Source of the DNA: Coffea arabica
Taxonomy: Eukaryota; Streptophyta; Magnoliopsida; Gentianales; Rubiaceae
DNA length: 64,000 bases
Reading direction: 5' to 3'
NCBI RefSeq assembly: GCF_036785885.1
Contig: NC_092322.1
Span: forward strand, 15,150,466 to 15,214,465
The notes below the pieces were generated by a model. That model was given only the letters and a program-made list of their open reading frames with translations, searched no databases and had not been told where the DNA came from. Shown here piece by piece: positions 50,181 through 61,600 of this stretch. Both the position numbers and the translations under genes were made by a program. How positions within the stretch are numbered: the first letter of the stretch is position 1; each line of letters starts with the position of its first letter.

Positions 50181-50316
50181 AGCTGAAAGATCAAATCAAA
50201 TGCTTAGTGGAAATGGCAAATGCCGATTGGAAATTTTCGGCCGCTGGCGGAGAATATAGGTCCAACAAACAAGAACGAGCCACCCTCCAGTTCGTGGCAA
50301 TCGGGCAAACTGCGAC

Positions 50317-50417
50317 GGCCCAAAATAAGGTTTAACTCGATAATATGGACGGCCGATAAAATCTAATTAGCCAAACAATTGGGGTTTTATCTGACTGCAA
50401 ATGGAGTCTAGGGTTTT
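50317..50417 (+). promoter_or_regulatory. Site-II-like and telo-box motifs of the eL43 promoter
   Basis: GGCCCA at 50317-50322 and TCTAGGGTTTT at 50407-50417. A GGCCCA site II followed by a telo box (AGGGTTT) is the usual promoter arrangement of plant ribosomal protein genes. It agrees with the eL43 start just downstream and suggests that the fragment kept its promoter. Confidence 0.5.
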
Positions 50418-50449
50418 GCTGCTTCATCCTTCAGCAAAGATGGAAGCAT

Positions 50450-50745
50450 CCGATCAAAAGTCCTTACGCCTACATTAGCTAAGCAGACCCAGAAACACAG
50501 AGTACGGGAGAGTGATTCTTTTGAAAGACTGGGCATTACCGCAGCTTTGACTCTGTTGCATTCGTTCCGAGGGTGAGGTTCAAGGGTTGGTCGAGCTACT
50601 CCTATTTCTCATCTTGAAAAGGTAGTCCGGGAGTGAATCAAGGTAGTAAGTCAGTGAGCTGATTCTGCCGCTTTCAACAAGAAGAATTCCCCTCTAAAGG
50701 GTCGAACTAATTTCCTATTGAAAGAAAAAAGCCCTCGTCTCTGCG
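50450..50745. other. GC-richer leader segment, possibly organelle-derived
   Basis: This stretch lies between the telo box and the eL43 start, is clearly GC-richer than its surroundings and has the look of plant mitochondrial DNA (for example CTCTAAAGGGTCGAAC). Ribosomal protein leaders are normally under 100 bases, so about 300 extra bases suggest an insertion. This is an impression of composition and wording, not an identification. Confidence 0.25.
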
Positions 50746-50768
50746 GTGAATCTTCCCAGCTCTTCAAC

Positions 50769-51447
50769 ATGGTTAGCTCTCAATATCTCTGATTATTATC
50801 AGGATTTGGTTAATAAATCGAAAGTTTAACCTTTTCCTTTTCGACTTAATTACTTGTTAGTGCTATTATGATTTGTTCATTTGCTCTAACATGGGATAAG
50901 TATAGGTATTTTGTCTTTCTTTCTTCAGTTATCTTCAATTTATCCGTTTTTAAGATGGCCAATGCGAATAGGGTCGGGGGGGGGGGGGGAGGGGTTGTAG
51001 ATGGGGGAGGAAAACTATATTTGTTGTTTCACTAGGTGCTGAAGTTTCTTGGATTGGAACTTTCAAAAAAATTTATAGTAATTATCTGTATTTAAAATCT
51101 GGAAGATTAGTAAAGAGTCAACTTTAGGTGCTTTCTTGATGTGGTCGTTTTAGCTTGGAGGGTTTTTGTGATTGGTTTTTGTCCGGAGTATTTTTGGCAT
51201 TAAGGAAATGAATCATGGGAAGTTCTTGCTGTAGCATGTTGTGGTGTTATTATATGTTATATGGTCGTTTGTTAAAAAAAAAAATAGTGTCATGGTTTTG
51301 TGCATAGATTGCTGATTGCAGCTTTCTTTCATAAGTTTTTTATTTGTTAATCTTGTCGAAATTAATTTTGTAGCTCTGGTTTCATCATGCTTGTTTAATT
51401 TTTGCAGACTAAGAGAACTAAGAAGGCAGGTATTGTTGGGAAATATG
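50769..51447 (+). pseudogene. RPL37A: 60S ribosomal protein eL43 (L37a), first two exons only
   Basis: The ATG (50769-50771) is followed directly by an intron (GTTAGC to TTTGCAG). Exon 2 at 51408-51447 encodes TKRTKKAGIVGKY plus one base before a GTATGT donor, the exact N-terminus of eL43, a zinc-ribbon protein of the large ribosomal subunit. The remaining ~78 residues, including the four zinc-binding cysteines, are not found in the 454 bases before PUR7, nor in its introns. Both splice sites are intact and no stop interrupts, so it is a truncated duplicate that may still be transcribed. It could be spliced into PUR7 leader sequence; that is speculation. Confidence 0.75.
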
Positions 51448-51901
51448 GTATGTATCTTTTCCATTTTTGTCGGATCCTTTTACATTATGTAAAGAATTTT
51501 ATAGGTGCTATTAGACATGTGTGTGAATTATTGTTAAGCATCACCAAGATAAATATGGACAACTCTTGATCTACCTACTTTCACAGACTTGTGCTAGTAA
51601 CTACAAGAAGGATACATCCATAGGTTCAACAATCGTACCTGCACCTTGTGTCCATACATTCCATAGGTACACTAATCGTACCTCCAGATTAATCATTCCT
51701 TTAATTCAAATTACATAAACAAAATCCTGACATATCTGCACCCTCTTGTCTGGGACTTGATGCAGCTTCCGGTGCCTCAGACTGCTATAAATTTTCGGGG
51801 GTGCTTCAATTATTGTAGACCTGTTTGAAAACGGAAACCCCTCCAAAAGAAAAGAAGCTTGAGACTTTAGAGTTCGGAGTTCTGTCGCTTTCGAAAAGAA
51901 A
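51448..51901 (+). promoter_or_regulatory. Region between eL43 fragment and PUR7 start (PUR7 promoter/leader)
   Basis: Moderately AT-rich. The minus-strand open frame across 51706-52254 is a shadow of PUR7 exon 1. Presumed to contain the PUR7 promoter and leader, unless transcription starts at the eL43 promoter. No distinctive core element. Confidence 0.35.
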
Positions 51902-54265
51902 ATGGCCCAGAATTGTTTAGGAGGAGTTTTGAACCCATCCAAAACCCTCAAGCCAAAATGCATACCAATCAACCATTCAAACCCTTCATCCCTCTCATCA
52001 TCTTCTTTGCGTAAATTCATTCTAACAAAATCCAAGAAGTGCCTTCCTCCATCAATTTGTATCTCTGCATCAATGTCATCAAGCCAGCAGCACCAACCGC
52101 CACCTTCTCTTGAGTCTTTGAAAACCAGTGAACGCAGAAATGAAGTCTTGAATGCTATCCATAGCTCATTAAACAATTGTTTATTTGAAACCCATCTTGA
52201 TTTAACCGTTCCTGGTCTTAAATCCAAAACCAGAGGCAAGGTAACTATTTCCAAAATCCTTTCTTTACTCGATTTTTTTGTTTAGGGTAATCTTGTGATT
52301 CTTTTTTTTTTAATTGTACTTTTTTGTATTTTTTGAATCTCGATGGACTTTGTGTTCGTTATGAGGTGCATAATCATATATCTTACTTTTTGTCTCTGTT
52401 GCTATGCTTAGTTCACTTATTGATGAATGTTGGAAAAGGGAGTAAGAAAAGTGTGTCATTTAGTTTGGGAGAGCTGCGAAGATTTTTTTTTAAATTTTAT
52501 TTTGTGTGTTGGTTGTTGCGAGTGAGAGTAAAGATAGGTTAACCCTGTTGAACACTTCATCAGCGGCTGGCCCCCCAGGGGGCCCGGGGGTGGGGGTCGT
52601 GGGAAATGCTTTGCTGGATTGTTTTTGGGTGTGAAAAGGTAGAATCAGCGGATTCTCTGATAACATAGTTGCTCTTCAGTTTTTTCGTATAGTTGATACT
52701 CAAATGATCATTTGACTTACTTTGAAGGTTAGGGACATTTATGATGGAGGAAATTATCTTGTGCTGGTAACAACAGATCGGCAAAGTGCATTTGACAGAG
52801 TTCTTGCTTCAGTCCCCTTCAAGGGGCAGGTACATGATTCTAAACATACAGAAAAATTTTTGATTAAAGCAGAAGAATACGTATTATTGGTTGAGGCTAA
52901 CGAGTGTTTTGCTGCAGGTGCTTAATGAGACAAGTTTGTGGTGGTTTAATAAAACTCAGCACATTGTTCCAAATGCAGTGGTGTCTGCACCAGATAAGAA
53001 TGTGACCATCGCAAAGAAATGTTCAATATTTCCTATTGAATTTGTTGGTGAGATATTTTTACCTTTAGTTTTTACACATTTTTTCCTTTTATGCAATATT
53101 CTGCAAATTTTTTTGTCTCCAACTACGTGTTTGTGTAACAGTATGATACTATATGGTAGTCTTGGACTCGAAGTGGCTCTCATTTCCATATTGAGTCACA
53201 AACTAATTCACTTGTTGATTGTTTTCTTTTTCTAGTTAGGGGTTATGTGACTGGAAGTACTGATACATCATTGTGGGCTGTCTACAAAAAGGGAGTTCGG
53301 AATTACTGTGGCAATGTACTTCCTGATGGTGCGACATGTTACTTACTGTATCAATTCCATCTTCTGTGTAACTTTTGGTTTTTATGATTCTTCAATGAAT
53401 GTATAACAGGAATGGTGAAAAATCAAAAGCTATCAGAAAATATTCTCACACCTACTACTAAAGCTGCTGATCATGATGTTCCTGTGACTCCGGATGAGGT
53501 TTTCATTTACTAAATAGAACTTGTCATTCATTAGGCATGTGTATATATTCTGTTAATTTCTAGTGTAATAAAGTAGAGAGAATAATGGCTAATTGCATTT
53601 GAATGAATTGCCTTGCTTTACATAAAAAAAGGTCTATCTCATGTTGAGCACCCTACATATGGAAGTTCTATTTTATCTGTACAATGCACCTGCTAATGAT
53701 GTCGTGCGGGACATTGTGAAAAAAAATTTCAGTTTTGCCCTCAATTTGGGCAACATATTAATGAGCATTGTTTGTTTTCCTTTTCTTTAGTCGTAACCAA
53801 ATAATAGATCATACTGCTTATTTGTGTTGAAAATTTTGTATCTCAGATAATTCAATGTGGTTTAATGTCTCGAGCAGATTACGAGGAAGCAAGTAAGAGG
53901 GCACTACAGTTATTTGAATATGGTCAGGTAATTAAGTTTTGGCTTTTCTTAAGGGAAATTTGTCTCTTTTTTTTTCATGTGATCATTTGTTAAGGGATAT
54001 TTATTAGAAGAACTGCCTCCTTAAGAATTCTAAGCATTGTGATCATTTGTACAAACTAGGAAGTATTTGAGAAAATGATAGCATGATCAAGGGGTGGTCA
54101 AGTGGAGCTGCTATTGGCATATAAATTCTCCTTTCCTTATCCATTTTTTTTCCCATAATTAACTGCAGCACGTGGCAATGAAACATGGCCTCGTATTGGT
54201 AGACACCAAGTATGAATTTGGAAAAGCACCTGATGGTACTGTGCTTTTGGTTGATGAGGTAATTG

Positions 54266-54306
<41 letters not shown>

Positions 54307-55305
54307 GCTTGTGAAAGTGCTTGTGTTTGTGTGTGTCCTGTGCATCTCTCTCTCTCTCTCTCATACACTCCCTCCCACACATTTTCATGTGTAATTATAA
54401 CACAGTCTTGTGTTTTGATTTTCTTTTGAAGGTGCATACTCCAGACTCGAGTAGATATTGGATTGGTCATTCTTATCAAGAACGCTTTTGGAATGGCCTT
54501 GAACCAGAAAATGTTGACAAGGTAATGCCTTGAGGGGGGAAAAAGGTTGGAATTAAAAGCAGAACCTTATGAAGGTGAAAAAATCCGAAAAGCAAAATCA
54601 ACATTCCAATAATAGAAGAAGTCATTTGTCCCAAATTAAGTGTGCCTATATATATATATATGACGTGCATGTAACTGGCTTTTTCTTTTATACAAGATTA
54701 TACTGGCACTCTTGGAGATGTTATAGCATTCTGACTCGCATATTTTAATACTAAATCTTTCCCAGGAGTTCTTGAGGCTATGGTTCAATGATCATTGCAA
54801 CCCATATGAAGATAAGGTTATTCTATTTAAATTAGTTTTTTGTGTATCATTCGAATGACTATTCCCACTGAAGTTACTCATCAGAACTGAAAATGGTTAT
54901 ATCCTTGCTTAGGTCTTGCCTGATGCTCCAGAAGAACTGGTTTCTGAATTAGCTTGGCGGTGTGTTATTCATTTATTCACCTTTTTGTATTTTGGCTCAT
55001 AATGGCGTATATAGTCATTTCTTATTAGTTTTTCTCGATGGAGTGAAGACGTTTGCAGAGTTTATTAGTTGTGACCACATATTACTGATATTTCCTTCTA
55101 ATGACAGATATATATTCTTGTTCGAGACAATAACAGATTCAAGTTTTGAAATACCTACAGCAAAGGTAAAATCGTAATGACTGATTTGTTATCTCAAGGT
55201 TACTAGATTAGAAGCCCGATATGTGACTTGGACGTGTTCATGCAGGAGCCAATACATGATCGAATCACCCAAAATGTTTCGCAAGCGCTGAAGTCTCTCT
55301 TATAG
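51902..55305 (+). CDS. PUR7: SAICAR synthase, plastid-targeted
   Basis: Phosphoribosylaminoimidazole-succinocarboxamide synthase joins CAIR and aspartate with ATP in de novo purine synthesis, a plastid pathway in plants. Twelve exons, all in phase: 51902-52240, 52728-52829, 52918-53047, 53236-53328, 53410-53498, 53847-53927, 54169-54258, 54432-54521, 54766-54816, 54913-54959, 55108-55165 and 55246-55305, giving 409 aa, the plant family length. Residues 1 to about 58 are Ser/Pro/Lys-rich and poor in acidic residues, a chloroplast transit peptide. The body has [20 protein letters not shown] (ATP-grasp-like substrate loop), VVRGYVTGS and the family signature LVDTKYEFG followed by [12 protein letters not shown]. 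The start was chosen as the first ATG in the leader-proximal exon with a transit peptide. Intron 7 holds a (TC)n microsatellite. No damage. Its 3' UTR overlaps an antisense PPR pseudogene. Confidence 0.95.
54270..54362. repeat. (TC)n/(TG)n microsatellite in PUR7 intron 7
   Basis: About 17 TC units at 54270-54304, then a TG-rich stretch, then a second TC run ending near 54362. Lies between exon 7 and exon 8 and creates several false open frames on both strands. Confidence 0.9.
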
Positions 55306-55384
55306 TGTCAGAGCTTCTCCAGATGTTCAAGGCTGAAATGCCATGATTTGCTACCAGTTGGAACAGCTGCAGCAGCGATCAGTA

Positions 55385-56745
55385 CTTCTGTAATTTAGCA
55401 TGCTCAACAGCTCAACAGTTCCTTGTATTCGATTTTGTTTTATCTGCACTGTGACAGCGAGCACTTTCTTATGTTGAGATGTTGATATGTAAAGCTTCAT
55501 CATCTCGTTATATGGATGGGGTTTACAATTAGTCCCAAGCTGTTCATCTTCTGCATCAAAGCCTCAGCCTTCTCAGTGGACCTTTCTTTAACATAAGAGT
55601 GAAAAAGAGGGAGACTGGCAGCTTTGTTAGAAACAGTGTCAAGCAAAGTTTCAAAATGCTCTTCAGCTTTCTCTACAATGTGCACTGTAATCGTCAATTC
55701 CAACCTCAATGCATGATCAGCAGCAGACATTCGAGATCTTTCTTTAGCCTCCATCCATGTGAATATCTGCAAAAGAACATTTTACTTCCTGCATCGAATT
55801 TCTTGACTTAAACCCCACAATAGGGAAAAAGAGAAATATACATAGCCTGTCTCTTGCACTTGTACTCTCACATTAACATGAAAACCAGAGTAAATGTGTA
55901 GCATCAGTGCCACTACAACCACCAAAATCACCTCTCAAACAAAGAGATTGCATTTCACTGAGTTTTAAGCATTTTAGTACAAGGCGTACAAGGTCAAAGA
56001 ATGAAATTCGATCTCGGCATTCACCCTGCAAATACTACCAAAAGCAACCTTTCATGTCTGTATTTCATGTGCAGAAAGGGATCCAAGCCAAGGAAATTAG
56101 CATCTGTCAAGATAATCATACAGGTAATCCATCCCAGCAGCAAAGTTCTACCGGCCATACGGCAAACATGAATCTAGAAATTGCAGAACAGCAGAGAATC
56201 TACCGTAAAACCAAAAACTTAGAAACTCATTTTCCCTTTTCAATCATGTTTAATTACACCAAAGCCGTCCTAGAATCTAGCAATCTCAGCTTCAATTCTT
56301 CCAAATTTTGCGTTACTAGGAAAAGCATCAACATTGACACCACAATTACGAAATGTACAAAATAAAAAAAGGGAAACAAGTAAAGGGAAAAAATGGGAAC
56401 ATAAACAAGAAGGCAAGAAAGCCTAAGTAGTAGTAAAAGCATTAAGCATGAAGGACCTCCAGGGCGTGCTTGAAACGCTGCCGTTTCAGCAGTCGCCTGG
56501 ATATGCAACGGAGCTCAGAGAATGAGAACCCAATTCTGCAGCACAGAAGTGGCGCTCCGCCGTGGGTACACAAGCTTTAAAATCCGTGTTTTGAGGCAGC
56601 CACCACCACCACCATCATCTTTATCAATCTTGTGGGCCTTGTTAAATGATTCTGTACTGAGTCTAGAAATTGTTTCTGATGAGAAATGCCTCCAAATCAC
56701 TTCATTTGCTACACTGACAAATATAACATTTCCGCGCCCCACCAA
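55385..56745 (-). pseudogene. P-class PPR protein pseudogene, antisense to PUR7 3' end
   Basis: On the minus strand, exon 1 (about 56745-56460) encodes CLKTRILKLVYPRRSATSVL, then LRCISRRLLKRQRFKHALE. A deletion of roughly ten bases after QNW shifts the frame between the two. An intron with GT-AG ends (donor after GCCCTGGAG at about 56460, acceptor at about 55768) leads to FTWMEAKERSRMSAADHALR, HSYVKERSTEKAEALMQKM and GLIVNP. A one-base shift follows, then PYNEMMKLYISTSQHKKV down to about 55385. These are the N-terminal region and first repeats of mitochondrial P-class PPR proteins. There is no ATG at the start and the rest of the repeats are gone. PPRs bind organellar RNA; this copy cannot make a full one. 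Its tail overlaps the PUR7 3' UTR in antisense. Confidence 0.75.
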
Positions 56746-56977
56746 AAATTAAACATCACCAATTAAGAAACTCTTCACTCACAATTACTACATCTTTCTG
56801 GGTAGTTAAGAAAGAGTTATATTTAGTATTTACCTGCTTGGAGCAAAAAGCTGCAGACGAACTGCCATTCTTGATTTCTTTCCCCTCTTCTACAGCCCAC
56901 AGTTTTTTTTTTTTCTGTCTCTTTGTTAAACACGGTCGCTGTTTTATGAAGGAAGGACGACTATTGCAAATGAACCG

Positions 56978-57152
56978 TGCTGAAGCCTGGATACCAGATG
57001 GTAGCGTATCCAACATTGGCTTCAAAATTGGCTTGTCCAACTCAGATGACCTCAATCTTATTTCTGGTACTTCCATGGCTTGTCCTCACGGTGCTGGTAT
57101 TGCAGCACATCTTAAATGTGCACACCCAGATTGGAGTCCAGCAGCACTTCTT
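56978..57152 (+). pseudogene. Subtilisin-like protease fragment around the catalytic serine
   Basis: The frame reads [13 protein letters not shown], then [20 protein letters not shown], then [22 protein letters not shown] with following AHPDWSPAA is the catalytic-serine block of plant subtilases (SBT). Only about 58 codons are present and neither the Asp/His parts nor the C-terminal domain is nearby, so it is an isolated fragment. Confidence 0.8.
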
Positions 57153-57159
57153 AGAAATT

Positions 57160-57430
57160 TTTTCATAAATAGTTTAAAATGCGCAGATGGAAGCCGCTTG
57201 GTTCGTCAGCACATTCAATTTTTAAGAATTTTTTTGGTAGTTTTAATCAATAATTAAAAATTATTTTTGCTCAATCAAAAATTACTTACTATTTGATTTA
57301 TCGCTTCATACATATCTTCTTCTGTTCTTTTTCATTTTATTTTTTGCCGCAGTTTCGGAGTTCAAATTTTTCCAGAATGTTCAGCTGGGAAGAGGCCGTT
57401 GCAAGGGGCATTTCCGGCATTGGATCACCG
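57160..57430. other. No gene seen between subtilase and RNase H fragments
   Basis: AT-rich; no recognised similarity. Confidence 0.4.
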
Positions 57431-58145
57431 CCGATGTAAGAAACCATTATAGGTTGTAATTTGTTTGGTTATTGCGCAAGTTTCTGGAGATGGTGGGAAG
57501 GACTGTTAGAAGCAACACAAAGAGTTAATGGCCAAGAGCACGTAGAGTTAACAATCAATATCCTTTGGCAAATCTGGAAAGCAAGGAACAAGGTCAGGTT
57601 CAACAATTCAAAAATGGAGGAAATCAACATTGTGAGAAAAGCCCAGCAAGAATGGATGGAATTCAATGAAGTTAAGAAACAAGAAGGCAGAAAAGGCATT
57701 GCTGAAACAACTCCAAATCAGCAACTTAGAAGCTGGAAACCACCAATGGAAGGTGTGTATAAGATAAACACAAATGCTGCAATTTCCTCACAAATGATCA
57801 GAACCGGAAAAGGAAATGTACTAGGAACTGGAAAGAAGAGATTTTAAAAGTTTGGGTGATAATGGAGGAAAAGATATGAGAACCAAAACTAGAGGAGGCC
57901 CTGGCAATCAGAATAGCTATGCAATTGGGAAAAGAAGCAAGTTGGAGGAAGATCGAAATACAGTCTGACTGGAAAAGTGTGATAGACTGCATTACAATAG
58001 GCTCCTGCATTGACTGCAATTGTGCCATGGTACTGGAGGATATACAAGAGCTGAGGAAGTTTTTTGACCAATGCAATTTCTCCTTTATATATAGAGAGCA
58101 AATAATGAGTTGTGTCATAGGCTAGCAAAATTTGCTTTGAAACTA
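57430..58145 (+). mobile_element. LINE-derived RNase H-like domain fragment, frame-broken
   Basis: NILWQIWKARNKVRFNN, then WKPPMEGVYKINTNAA, and after a frame break EEALAIRIAMQLG, KIEIQSDWKSVIDCI and NNELCHRLAKFALKL. This order (zf-RVT tail, W.PP..G.+K+N.D/N start of RNase H, E.AL.A, E.SD...v, N...hrlA) is the C-terminal end of plant non-LTR retrotransposon polyproteins. The reverse transcriptase and endonuclease are absent. The first catalytic Asp (N-T-D-A-A) is Asn here. It ends about 10 bases before the TRIM LTR. Confidence 0.75.
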
Positions 58146-58155
58146 ATTAATGATG

Positions 58156-58332
58156 TGTTAGGGAGAAACAACTCAAGAGAATCCATCAAATAACTCAATA
58201 TGTAAGTCAGGAATCCAACTCTAACCCAAAAACTTAAACTGTTAGGTCTCGGGTCCATACTTACATATTAACCGCTCTTTCTTCGCTTCTTGAACAAATA
58301 TGAAACATAGTCTTTTACTCATAAACCTAACA
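58156..58332 (-). repeat. TRIM left LTR (3' LTR in minus orientation)
   Basis: Begins TGTTAGGGAGAAAC and ends CCTAACA (inverted TGTTAGG ends), 177 bp. The same start recurs at 63910. The adjoining purine stretch on the minus strand (AAAGAGGAAATT at 58333-58350) fits a polypurine tract. Confidence 0.72.
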
Positions 58333-58358
58333 AATTTCCTCTTTCATGAGTAATCTCT

Positions 58359-58622
58359 TGTCAGGGTTGGTTGATCAGATTTGAAAATTGGAGGGAAATG
58401 GGGGAAGAAGAGAGAGAGAATCGAGAATGAGAGAGAAGAGAAGGAATGTAACAGGAATTCGTTATTACAATCAGATACCCTGACCAATCACAAAGGTCCT
58501 TATTTATAATTTGATGCAACCGACTAACTAACATCTTAAAGTAAAGCGACACCGTTTCTCTTGCAACTGCCTCGTTTAACTAGACTCACTAAAACGACGA
58601 CGTATGATCGTTGTTCCTGACA
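58359..58622 (-). repeat. Gypsy 3' LTR (left)
   Basis: 264 bp, TG...CA ends with TGTCAGG/CCTGACA inverted termini; near-identical partner at 63298-63561. Confidence 0.92.
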
Positions 58623-58624
58623 TT

Positions 58625-61600
58625 GCCTCCTCCTTCAGTTTAGACTTGTCCGCAAGTCTTGAATTCAGGAAATTGTTGCTCCATGAAATCCTTATCTTTC
58701 CAGGATGCTTCATCATACTCCAATTGTTGCCATTTGATCAGGTATTATATCACAAGCATTCCCTTCCTTAGAATAGCTCGTCTCTTCAGAATCATTTTTG
58801 GCATCAAGGGGCATTGATCCTGCATATCGAATTCTGGCAAGGTAGTGGAGACTTGCTGTGGTGGACCAATTCTCTTCTTCAGTAGGGAAACATGGAACAC
58901 TGGGTGTATCCTAGCTACAGGGGGCAATTTGAGTTTATAAGCAACTTCTCCTATCTTCTCTTCCACTTCAAAAGGCTTATAGAATTTTGCTGATAGCTTG
59001 AGGTTCTTTCAAATGTCCATGGTTTGCTGCCTATATGGTTGCAGCTTGAGAAACACTAAATCCCCAACTTCGAAACTTCTCTCAATTCTATGCCTATCTG
59101 CAAAATATTTTGTTCGCTGCTGAGCCTTGAGCAGATGCTCCTTGATACTGGCTGAGATCCTCATTTTGTCCTGGAGTGCTTGAGCTGCTGCAGGAATGGT
59201 AGAGTCACAGTAGGGACCCATTGGTAAGGGTAATGCCTTGTAGCCATAGAGGGCTTCAAAGGGAGTCGCATTCAAGCTTGAGTGATAAGCAGAATTGTAC
59301 CACCATTCAGCTAGGGGAAGCCACTTACTCCACTGACTGGGAAATTCTCCAGTCATACACCTCAAATATGCCTCTACACACTGGTTAACTCTTTCAATTT
59401 GACCATTTGTCTCTGGATGGTATGCAGAACTGTAACACAATTTCACCCCCACCAATCGAATTAACTCCCTCTAGAAGTGGCTAGTAAAGATTTTGTCTCT
59501 ATCTGTAACTATAGTTTCAGGCAATCCGTGGAGCTTATACACCTGATCAATGAAAACTTGTGCCACCTGCTTGGCTGAAAAGGGATGAACAAGCAACAAG
59601 AAGTAACTGTATTTGGTGAGTCGATCCACAACCACCAGAATGGTATCAAAGTTTTGTGAATGTGGTAGTTTCTCTATGAAGTCCATAGAGATGTGTGTCC
59701 ATGCTTGACTGGGTATAGGAAGAGGCTGTAGAAGTCCAGGATGCTGAATGTGCTCAGCTTTATTCCTCTGACAGTTATCACATGCCTGCACAAACCTCCT
59801 AACATCCTGTTTCAATTCAGGCCAATAAAATATACTGCTGATCCTGTGCCAACTCACTCTTTGTCCTGAATGGCCTCCAATGGAAAAAGAGTGCAGGGCT
59901 TCTATGATTTCCTCCCTGACTCCATTGCTTGACCCCACATAGAGTTTCCTTTTGTACCTGATGATACCATCACTCAATTGATACTGGTATGGAAATTCAT
60001 GTTCTAATATCATCTTGGCAATTAACTCTTGACAGTGAGAGTCATGCTCATAGCTTTTGACTAGTTCTGTCATCCACACTAGTTTAACAGTAGTTAAAGC
60101 CAGGCAAGTGCCCGTCTCGTTCTCCTTCCCACTTTCCATTGCAGCTCTCCTGAAAAGGGCATCAGCTACCAAATTCTCACTGCCCTGTTTGTACTGAATT
60201 TCATAATCCAGTCCCAGAAGCTTGGTTAACCATTTGTGCTGTATCGCTGTTGTCAACTTCTGATCCAGCAAGTATTTTAGAGACTGATGGTCAGTCCTGA
60301 TGATGAAGTGGTAGCCTACTAGGTAATGTCTCCATTTTGTCATCGCCATTACCAATGCCAGCAATTTTTTTTCATAGGCAGACAGCCCTAAATTCTTTGA
60401 ACTCAGTGATTTACTGAGAAATGCAATAGGATGTCCCTCCTGCATGAGCACAGCTCCAATTGCCCCTCCACTCGCATCAGTTTTTACTACAAATGGCTGT
60501 TTAAAGTCAGGCAACCTGAGTACTGGAGCTGTGGTCATTACTCTTTTGAGCAAGTCAAAAGCCTTCTGAGCTGTGTCAGTCTAAACAAATGCATCCTTCC
60601 TCAGTAGTTCAGTCAGTGGTCTACACAGGATCCTATAACTTTTAATGAATCTTTTGTAGTACCCTGTGAGTCCAAAAAATCCTCTTAAATCCTTCATTGA
60701 TTTGGGTGTAGGCCAGGTTACAATACTGCTCACCTTGGAAGAATCCATGCTAACTCCTTCCTCTGAGATGGTGTGTCCCAAATAATCCACTCTAGTCTGT
60801 GCAAATGAACACTTAGAGCTTTTAGCAAACAACTGATTCTCCCTGAGCACAGTCAACACAAACCTTAGGTGTTGCAAGTGTAGTTCCCACGTCTTACTAT
60901 AGATCAGGATGTCATCGAAGAAAACTAAAACAAATTTTTTCAAATAAGGTTGAAAAACTTGGTTCATTAAGGACTGAAAAGTTGCAGGAGTATTAGTCAG
61001 CCCAAAAGACATGACTAAAAACTCATAATGACCACAATGAGTTTGAAATGCTGTCTTGTGCACATCTTGAGGTTTGACCCTGATCTGATGGTAACCTACA
61101 GTCAAGTCCAGCTTAGACTTATACTTGGATCCAGCCAACTTATTCAGCAGCTCGTCCACATTTGGAATGGGATAGCAATCTTTGATGGTGATTTCATTCA
61201 GCTTCTTGTAGTCCACATAGAATCGCCAAGAACCTTCCTTCTTCTTAACCAGTAAAACTGGTGATGCAAATGGACTGTTGTTGTGCCTTGCAATTCCATG
61301 TTGTAATATCACTGTAACCTGCTTCTCAATTTTATCCTTCTGAGAATGGGGGTATCTATAGGGCTTAAGCTTGAATGGTTGAGCCCCTGACATCAAGGGA
61401 ATTGCATGGTCACATGCCCTGATAGGCGGTAAGGACACAGGCTGCTGAAAAACTTCTGAAAATTCTTCCAGCAAATCTTTGATTTCCTGAGGTTGCTGCT
61501 TCTCTCTTGTCTCTTCTGAGGCTCCTGCGAGGGGCATGTCTGCTTCCATGGTTCTGATAGCAAAGCATCTCTTCTTATATTCTATGAAATGCCTAAGGTC

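Noticed and set aside
51706..52254. 182-codon minus-strand frame
   Set aside because: Mostly the complement of PUR7 exon 1 (transit peptide); no similarity and no splice logic.
54043..54479. Several minus-strand Arg/Glu-repeat frames
   Set aside because: Shadows of the TC microsatellite in PUR7 intron 7.
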